From the NCBI RefSeq assembly GCF_030272615.1, contig NC_081408.1:334830793-334894792 (forward strand): 64,000 nucleotides of DNA, written 5' to 3'. A program made the translations under genes and the position numbers. Shown piece by piece: positions 57,801 through 64,000 of this stretch (position 1 is the first letter of the stretch; each line of letters begins with the position of its first letter). The stretch comes from Cryptomeria japonica (lineage: Eukaryota; Streptophyta; Pinopsida; Cupressales; Cupressaceae). The notes beneath the pieces were generated by a model. It ran no database searches, was not told the DNA's origin, and saw only the letters and a list, made by a program, of their open reading frames with translations.

Positions 57801-58295
57801 CTATTAAAGTCATCACTGTGTTATTTTAAACTTTCTTGGTCTTATCTAGCCTACTACCGATGGAGGGTAAGTCAGTCACAGCCCTAACTACTTCCTTAGT
57901 GATTTTATGAATGGAGTTTATCCAAAAGAATTCACCATGAACTCTGCTAAGCACAATCCTTACAACTTCCTTAGGAAATTCTGGGATGTCAAGGATTTCC
58001 ACAAAACTAGGGTCTCAATAACCTTATGTTCGGGTTTCACAGTTCCATTTTCATCACAGATAACATTCTTATATATTTTCATGATTTCCTCTAAACCTAA
58101 TTTCTCAATGTGGCAATGTATGTAAATTCTTGGGTCTTCTGCATATGCAACTCCTTTAGGGATTTTTGAAAATGCTCCTAGGGTATCATCCTGCTTCGCT
58201 ACTTTGGGGATAATCTTAAAAATTGGCCTAGGGCATTTAACCACTTCAATAACAATAGGGTTTGCAATGAATTATGGAGCAAAGGAGGAAGCCAT
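54830..58295 (-). pseudogene. ORF2 of copy 3
   Basis: The start at 58295 (MASSFAP then TAA at codon 8, as in copy 1). Long open parts are 58244-57960, 57732-57385, 57314-55821 (497 codons) and 55544-54966 (192 codons). The last two share one frame. Between them (55820-55545) the frame has TAG codons in a repeated AEK*VEK*V context where Gln is expected. Conserved blocks match copies 1 and 2. A deletion or frameshift near 57400 removes part of the 'RLPQSIIDKYEKE' region. The central part is richer in KP(I/T)E(T/I)P repeats than in copy 2. Confidence 0.85.
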
Positions 58296-58597
58296 TGATA
58301 AATACCTTAATTTGCCTGATCGGTTTGGAAGCTTGAAAGAACTTTATTCACTTCTCGCTAAGGATGCCTTCACTCAAGTTTTTCGTGCTCTTAGGAAGTT
58401 TGAATGCTCGGTGAATGAAAAAGAGGGAAAAACACTAATTTATAATGTCTTTTCCTTCAACAACCACAATAAATGCCTGTCGGTTAAATGAAACTTAACA
58501 CATTTGCTGGTAGATAAGAAATTCATCTTCTTACCATTAACCGAGGGTAAACTTGCATGATTTTCAATTTGTTGCCATACCCCCAAAGGGTTTTAGT

Positions 58598-59701
58598 TCA
58601 GTGTGATGAAGAATCTCCTGCTGATGGAATACTCTGTTCTACTGGTGAAGGAATAGTCTCATCAACATTCTGATCTCTCTTTCTAATCCATTGTTTTGAA
58701 AATTCTTACTTTACCTCATCAACATTTTCTTTACCTTTCAAACTGGGTCCTTTGTTATTTGCCAGTGATGCCTTCTAAAAAATTTTGCAATATGTCCAAT
58801 TTTGTTGCAAGCATAACAAGTCACATTGTTCTTCTAAATAGCCTTTCCATATCATATGCCGGTATGTGTTCTGCATTGATTAGATAAGTGCCCAAATCTT
58901 CCACAAACATAACATCTTACATTCATTTTATAGTTTTCTGAATTATGACCAATTTTGTTGCATTTGGAACATTGACCGGTGGGTGCATTAATGTTCTGAT
59001 AGTTTCTAGATCTACACAAATTTGTTCTATGACCATACTTGTTACAATTAAAGCATTTCTCATTAAATTTGTAAGCATTAGGTTGTCTTACTGGTTTACT
59101 GTGATCATGATTGTTTGCAGTACCGGAGCTTTCACCAACTTCAAGACCAAGTCCATTAGTATCTCTGTTAGGTTTCTAATTTTTCAGCATGTTATCAAGT
59201 TCTTCTAAACTTTTCTTGAATTTCTTTGTGTTGATTTGCAATAGCCAACTCACTTTCCAAGATTCCCTTCTATCTCATAAGTTTAGTTTTATCATTTTGC
59301 ATGTGCATCAAATTTGTCTTCAACATATCATTTTCATGACCGAGTCTTACATTTTCATTTCCAGCATCATTGAGTCTCCTAGTCAAGTCATCTTCATTCT
59401 TCTTTCTATCTTCAATGTCTTTACAAAATCTCATAGTCATATCTTGCATTTCATTCCTCATAGCACTGTTTTCTTGCCTCAATTTGTTCACAAGGTCATT
59501 AAGAGTTTCCTTTTCATCATCATCACTTTGCATCTTTTCATGGAGTTCTCTTCTTTTGTTCCTAGCAATAGTGAGATTTTGTTGAAGTCCTTGAATGAAT
59601 TCCTGTGCAGTCTTCAAATCATCTTCAAGTTTGATATTCTTCAACTTTTCTGCATCAAAGTCTCCAAGAGTTGTTTCCAATTGCTTTCTCAAGTTTTCCA
59701 T
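58598..59701 (-). pseudogene. gag of copy 3
   Basis: MENLRKQLETTLGDFDAEK at 59701. The coiled coil is open to about 59270. After frame breaks, QPNAYKFNEKCFNCNKYG and further knuckles follow. A TAG is present at the site before the last knuckle (near 58836, AI*KN), identical in position to copy 2. Another TAG (LKN*KPN, near 59177) stands where copy 1 has CAG. Confidence 0.82.
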
Positions 59702-59772
59702 CTATACCGGTGTCAGAATCTCCCTCAAGCTGTTAGGCTTTTGAAAATAGAGGACCAGGATATGATACCAAT

Positions 59773-60563
59773 TGTTAGGATTGATGATAGTCCCAAAGAT
59801 ACTGAGAAGGGGGGGGGGGGGGGGGGTGAATCAATATCTAACTGATTAACAGATTTTCTGAGTTTATTAAGTGTTTTGCATTCCAAAACAATGTACCGAT
59901 AAATAAGAATTATCGTAGTGAATATGAACAATAAAGACAACATAGAAAGCAAACCATAACACAAGATTTTTAGCGAGGAAACCTGGTGTGGGAAAAACCT
60001 CGGTGGGATTTGTGACCCACAATATTCACTCACTGGCTAATGAATGGATATTACTTACAATAATATGCCTGCACACGCAGGAAGGCCAACTACCTAGAGC
60101 TCACTACTCAAATACAAAAGGAAGTCTCACTGACTTACAAAATGGATTATGCGAATCCAATATAATGTACTACTACAAAAAGCATCTCTTATGCCAAGTT
60201 CAGTACCGATTTAAGCTCATACAATAACCACAAACCCTTATATAAAATCTACCTTAATATTCGCTCTACATATCCATCATATATATCCTCTATCATGTGT
60301 ATTTGAAAATGATCTACAAGATCTCATACTTATATATGAGTCTTATTACAATATGTCATGTCAGCTTACAAAAAGATATTACAATTAAATATAAAATACA
60401 ATAATCAAAATCCTGTCAGCTAGGGTGTCGGTAAACATTATTGTTGCTACCAGTGAACTATCTACCGGTGCCGGTGCCTGTCGGTGCCATAAGATTGCAA
60501 GGTTGCCATCAATGAGAACACCTCAATCACCTACAATTCTCATTGGAGTGTACAATGGCAACA
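59773..60563 (-). repeat. 5' LTR of copy 3
   Basis: 791 bp, plus strand TGTTAGGATT...ATGGCAACA. It contains an 18-G homopolymer at 59809-59826, at the site where other copies have 6-8 G. Confidence 0.9.
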
Positions 60564-60568
60564 TTGTC

Positions 60569-61210
60569 TATGTTGAAGATGTTAGGGCATACATACACTG
60601 TCACATTGAGGACTTGGGAACATCTGAAATTAAGGGCATGTACATGAGTGAGCTGATGGGAGAATCTGGAAAGATCAAACTGGCATAAAAGCATATTGAA
60701 AACTTAGGCTTTACCGGCATTCTGGATATTTTGGAATTCAAAGATGAGATAATTAGGTATGTTTTGAGCAGATTACATGGGGAGTTTATCTAGTTAGACA
60801 TACCTTACAATATCACCAAGGAGGTCATCAGGGAAATTAGTGGTTTACCATCGGTTGGGCAACATCCAGACAAGAAGGTTTCGAATGATTTTGTGAACAA
60901 AATCACCGGCATGACATCTAATAGGAGATCTATGAGAGTGAGCATTATTACCGACATGGACATTAGATTCGGTAGCATGATCATTGAGTATAATGTAACT
61001 CAGTCCAACCGACCGAATTCTGTTTGCAGTTCCTGCATTTTAGCTGCATACAAAATAATGAGAGAGGATGTGAAATTGAATCTATGCAACTGGATGTTAG
61101 ATGAGTTATTAATAAACCTAGGAAAGACTAAGGGAGAAAAGAAGAGAACCTTTCGATATGGCAACTTAATAGTCTACTTGATGTTATTTTTCATGAATGA
61201 TACACCTAGT
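60569..61210 (+). pseudogene. ORF2 of copy 4, continuation after copy 3
   Basis: VYVEDVRAYIHCHIEDLGTS resumes the frame cut at 53829. Conserved blocks are EIIRYVLSRLHGEFI, NITKEVIREISGLPSVG, NRRSMRVSIITDMDIRFGSM and KRTFRYGNLIVYLMLFFMND. Stops lie at 60686 and 60790. Homology ends at about 61210, where an inverted ORF2 piece begins. Confidence 0.8.
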
Positions 61211-61890
61211 ACATTATCCATATTACCTTCGCCACTTGGTATAGTATCTGTTACTACCGGTGGAGTATTATCCATAATATTATCAATACCTTGTACATTA
61301 TCTATATTACCTTTCTCAGACTGTACAAAATGTTGTCTTTTCTAGTTTAGTTTGTACACTCTCATCAATTTTAGGTTTATTTACCAGTTCATTCAAAATT
61401 TGATCTAAACTTCCAAAATTCTTTTTCCTTTGGATCTGTCTGGAATGGTGGGAGCTGTTGTCTTAGAAAATTCTTCTTGGGAAGTAAGGAAATCATGATT
61501 CTTTTGGAAGAATTTAGCCCGATCATCTCTAGTATCATTTATTATTTCATTGACTTTGCCCATCATTAAGCTTATTTGTCAAGGATTGCTGCTAAAGATT
61601 ATTCTATTTACAACTTATATACATCTTTTCATTTCCTCATTATTTATAGAACCACAAATGCTTAAAAGTTCAACTTCTTTAATCTCTCTGTCCCTCTTGA
61701 TTGAATCTAATCTCCTTGCATCTAACTTATTATACAATGATAAAGGAATTTCCTTCAAAATCTCTACCAAAGCCTTCTTATATATGTCTATATGTAACAA
61801 AATTGCTTCTTCTATTTCATTTTGCTCATTTTCATCTAAATGCTCATACAATTTTGACACATTCTTCAAAATTCCATCTTTAGGATCTAA
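61211..61890 (-). pseudogene. Inverted fragment of the ORF2 C-terminal half
   Basis: Minus-strand open piece 61869-61615: MKNVSKLYEHLDENEQNEIE, ILLHIDIYKKALVEILKEIP, YNKLDARRLDSI. It is homologous to copy 3 NVSKLYDTFTNEEKEIIE...LHLDIYKKVLIEVVDDLP. It continues with SLMMGKVNEIINDTRDDRAKFF (about 61560-61490) and a Thr/Pro linker to about 61211. It is diverged from copies 1-3 and joined head to head with the plus-strand ORF2 of copy 4. Confidence 0.75.
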
Positions 61891-64000
61891 ATAAAGCTTG
61901 TCCTAAGGATGATTTCCTACTACCCAATATTGATATGATAGTTGATTTAATAGTTGGGAATGAAATGCTATCATTAATGGATGGCTTCTCAGGGTACAAC
62001 CAGATTAAAATTGGACCAGAAGATCAACATAAAACAACCTTTACCTGCCCATGGGGAACATACTACTGGAATGTGATGCTATTTGGTCTCAAAAAAGTAG
62101 GAGCAACATACCAAAGAGCCATGACAATGCTATTTCATGACATGATCCACAACATAATGGAAGATTATTTGGATGAATTAATGGCTAAATCATAGATAAG
62201 AGAAGGTCACCTTGCGGTCCTTGCACATATATTTGATCGGTTAGAGCAGTACAATGTCAGGCTAAACCCAAAGAAGTGTGTGTTTGGTGTAACAACAGGT
62301 AAACTATTAAGGTTTATCATGTCAAATAGAGGAATTGAAGTAGACCCTACCAAGGTCAAAGCAATCATAGATATGCAACCTCCATGAACACTTAAACAAC
62401 TAAGAGGGTTACAAGGAAGACTGAAATCCATAAGGAGATTCATAGCAGAACTAGAAGATAAATGTTATCCGTTCCAACACTTACTCAGGAAAGGAGTTAA
62501 TTTTAAATGGACAGAACAATGCCAGGAAGCTTTCCAAGCTCTGAAAGAATATCTTCTAAACACACTAGTGTTAGTACCACCTACTCCAGGAAAACCTTTG
62601 TTACTATAAATATATTAGTGACAAACTCAGCTCTAGGAGCTTTGTTGGCACAACATGATGAACAAGGAAAAGAAAGATCTATTTACTATATAAGTAGAAC
62701 CCTAATCAGTTATGAGCTTAAGTACACTCCTATAGAACGAGCATTCTTAGAAGTAATCTTTGCATCTCAAAAGCTTAGACATTACATGTTGTCACAAAGT
62801 GCAACTCATTTCATGCTTTGGTCCACTCAAGTACCTATTTAGCAAAGCAACATTGACTAGGAGATTAGCTAAGTGGGTCATGATCCTGAGTGAGTTTGAT
62901 ATAGAGTACATAGACAGAAAGGTCATCAAAGGACAAATTATAGAAGATCAGTTAGCAGAGGCTCCTTTACAAGATAGTCACCCATTTCTCATAGACTTTC
63001 CACACGAATCAGTATTTACATTGACCACATCTATAATGTGGAAGTTATACTTTGATGGGTCATATTCAAGTCATCGATCTGGAGTAGGGATTCTTTTCAT
63101 CACTCCTCAGGGTGATTCTATACCTAATTCATTTAGGATAAAGTTTCCATGCACAAGCAATATAGCCGAATATGAAGCTCTCCTCATAGGACTTCGTATA
63201 GTTGTACAGTGGAGAATAAAAGAATTATAGGCCTATGATGACTCGCAACTGATTGTAAACCAAGTCAATGATGACTACAATATGAAAGATGACAAACTCT
63301 AGCCTTATAAGAAAATGGTAGAAGATTACAAAGAGCATTTCAGAAAAATCACTTTCAAACATATTCCAAGGATACAAAACAAGGCACCTAATGCCATGGC
63401 TATAGTAGGATCTCTTCTAAATATGCCTACTAATGAAACTCAGTTTGAGTTTATTATAGAATAGTTAATGATACCGACATATGAGACTCCCTCAACAGAA
63501 TACGTTTGTGCAATTGTGGGTCCAGAATCCCCTTGGTACAATTAAATATATGCATATTTACACACTCAATACATGTCATCGGATCTGTCCAGAAATCAAA
63601 AGAAGACTCTTATTCGTCAGGCATCTAGACACACTATTATAACTGATACATTGTATAGAAAGGGCTTCGATGAAACTCTTCTCTGATGTCTTGATGAAAA
63701 TGAAGCACAACTTTCTCTAAAGGAATTCCATGATGGAATTTGTGGGGTGCACCAAAGTGGTCTACCATTGTCAAAGAAATTGCTAAGAACATGTTATTAC
63801 TGGCCAACTATGAAAAAATATGCCTATAAATATGTGCAAAAATACAAGCAATGTCAAATGCATGGAGATCTCATTCATGCACCAGCACAAGATCTTCAAC
63901 CCATTACATCACCATGGCCATTTTCACAATGGGGATTTGATCTAGTGGGTAAAATCAATCCTACTTCTGCCAATGGGCACAAGTTCATCTTAACAGCTAC
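61890..64000 (+). pseudogene. Second plus-strand Tat gypsy pol (RT to integrase), runs off the window
   Basis: RT starts mid-domain (KACPKDDFLLPNIDMIV, LSLMDGFSGYNQIKIGPEDQ, TCPWGTYYWNVMLFGLKKVG) with catalytic box YLDEL in place of YVDDL. RNase H: RSIYYISRTLISYELKYTPI, MILSEFDIEYIDRKVIKGQI. Second RNase H: KLYFDGSYSSHRSGVGILF, NIAEYEALLIGLRIVV. Integrase begins near 63700 (EFHDGICGVHQSGLPLSKK, YYWPTMKKYAYKYVQKYKQC, PWPFSQWGFDLVGKI) and continues past 64000. Stops at 62193, ~62385, ~62608, 62840, 63228 and others. The 5' part is absent: it abuts the inverted ORF2 piece at 61890. Confidence 0.83.

Larger units (their letters stand above)
53830..60563 (-). mobile_element. Copy 3: full-length pol-less LTR retrotransposon, opposite orientation
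   Basis: Minus-strand order: 5' LTR 60563-59773, PBS ~59772-59755, gag 59701-58598, ORF2 58295-~54830, polypurine tract 54637-54624 and 3' LTR 54623-53830. It is flanked by TTGTC. 6.73 kb. The same gene content as copy 2 with no pol. The 3' LTR has lost its canonical ends on both sides (plus strand TATTAGG... and ...GCCAATA, each one transition from TG/CA). The PBS is mutated to TATCATATCC. Confidence 0.92.
44495..61210 (+). mobile_element. Copy 4: older pol-less LTR element, host of two nested insertions
   Basis: LTR 44495-45462, primer binding site, and gag 45534-46129 continuing at 52776 after the insertion of copy 2. ORF2 starts at 53663, is interrupted at 53829 and resumes at 60569 after copy 3. 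The host protein reads through both insertions once one target duplication is discounted. ORF2 similarity breaks off at about 61210. No 3' LTR was seen. Layout (coiled-coil gag, CCHC knuckles, ORF2, no pol) is the same as in copies 1-3, but the sequence is clearly diverged, so this is a second subfamily. Confidence 0.85.

Overview
This is plant nuclear DNA, probably from a seed plant. The window is dominated by nested Ty1/copia-type and Ty3/gypsy (Tat-lineage) LTR retrotransposons, LINE fragments and plant mobile domain (PMD) remnants. It contains one spliced disease-resistance-type NLR gene. The NLR style (LRRs of the form LPxxFGxLxxLxxLxLxxC) and the repeat load would suit a gymnosperm, but that is a guess. 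No prokaryotic or organellar features were seen.

Layout. 1-4247: minus-strand copy 1 of an unusual LTR element with gag and a long extra ORF but no visible pol. 4248-6070: decayed PMD gene. 8040-11390: minus-strand Tat gypsy pol remnant. 11394-23590: plus-strand Tat gypsy (LTR-like head, long leader, gag, protease, RT, RNase H, second RNase H, integrase), with a solo copia LTR (13986-15060, 5-bp duplication AGTAA) in its leader. 23620-26398: inverted LTR head and a second PMD pseudogene. 26400-31004: 5'-truncated copia element with pol and one LTR. 31005-32340: LINE reverse transcriptase fragment. 33252-40340: NLR gene on the minus strand, for which I could derive six exons with consistent splice phases. 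40491-41417: a nine-unit tandem array just upstream of its TATA box. 43012-43500: LINE RNase H fragment. 44495-61210: an old element (copy 4) that received two later insertions. One is copy 2 (46130-52770, duplication GATCA) in its gag. The other is copy 3 (53830-60563, opposite strand, duplication TTGTC) in its second ORF. 61210-61890: an inverted piece of the same second ORF. 61890-64000: another Tat gypsy pol running out of the window.

The most interesting system is the family formed by copies 1-4. It has copia-type LTRs, an initiator-Met-type primer binding site and a polypurine tract. It encodes a coiled-coil gag with CCHC knuckles and a roughly 1,120-codon second ORF (ORF2) of unknown function. 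No reverse transcriptase, protease or integrase is visible. The LTRs share blocks with those of the pol-bearing copia family in the same window, so mobilisation in trans by copia enzymes is plausible. In-frame stops in the copies are mostly TAG where sister copies have Gln, as expected from deamination of methylated CAG sites.

The NLR is the only candidate cellular gene. Its frame is open from Met at 40205 to the stop at 33252 (about 899 residues). An upstream in-frame Met with a Cys-rich leader is cut off by a TAA, so its exact start or integrity is uncertain.
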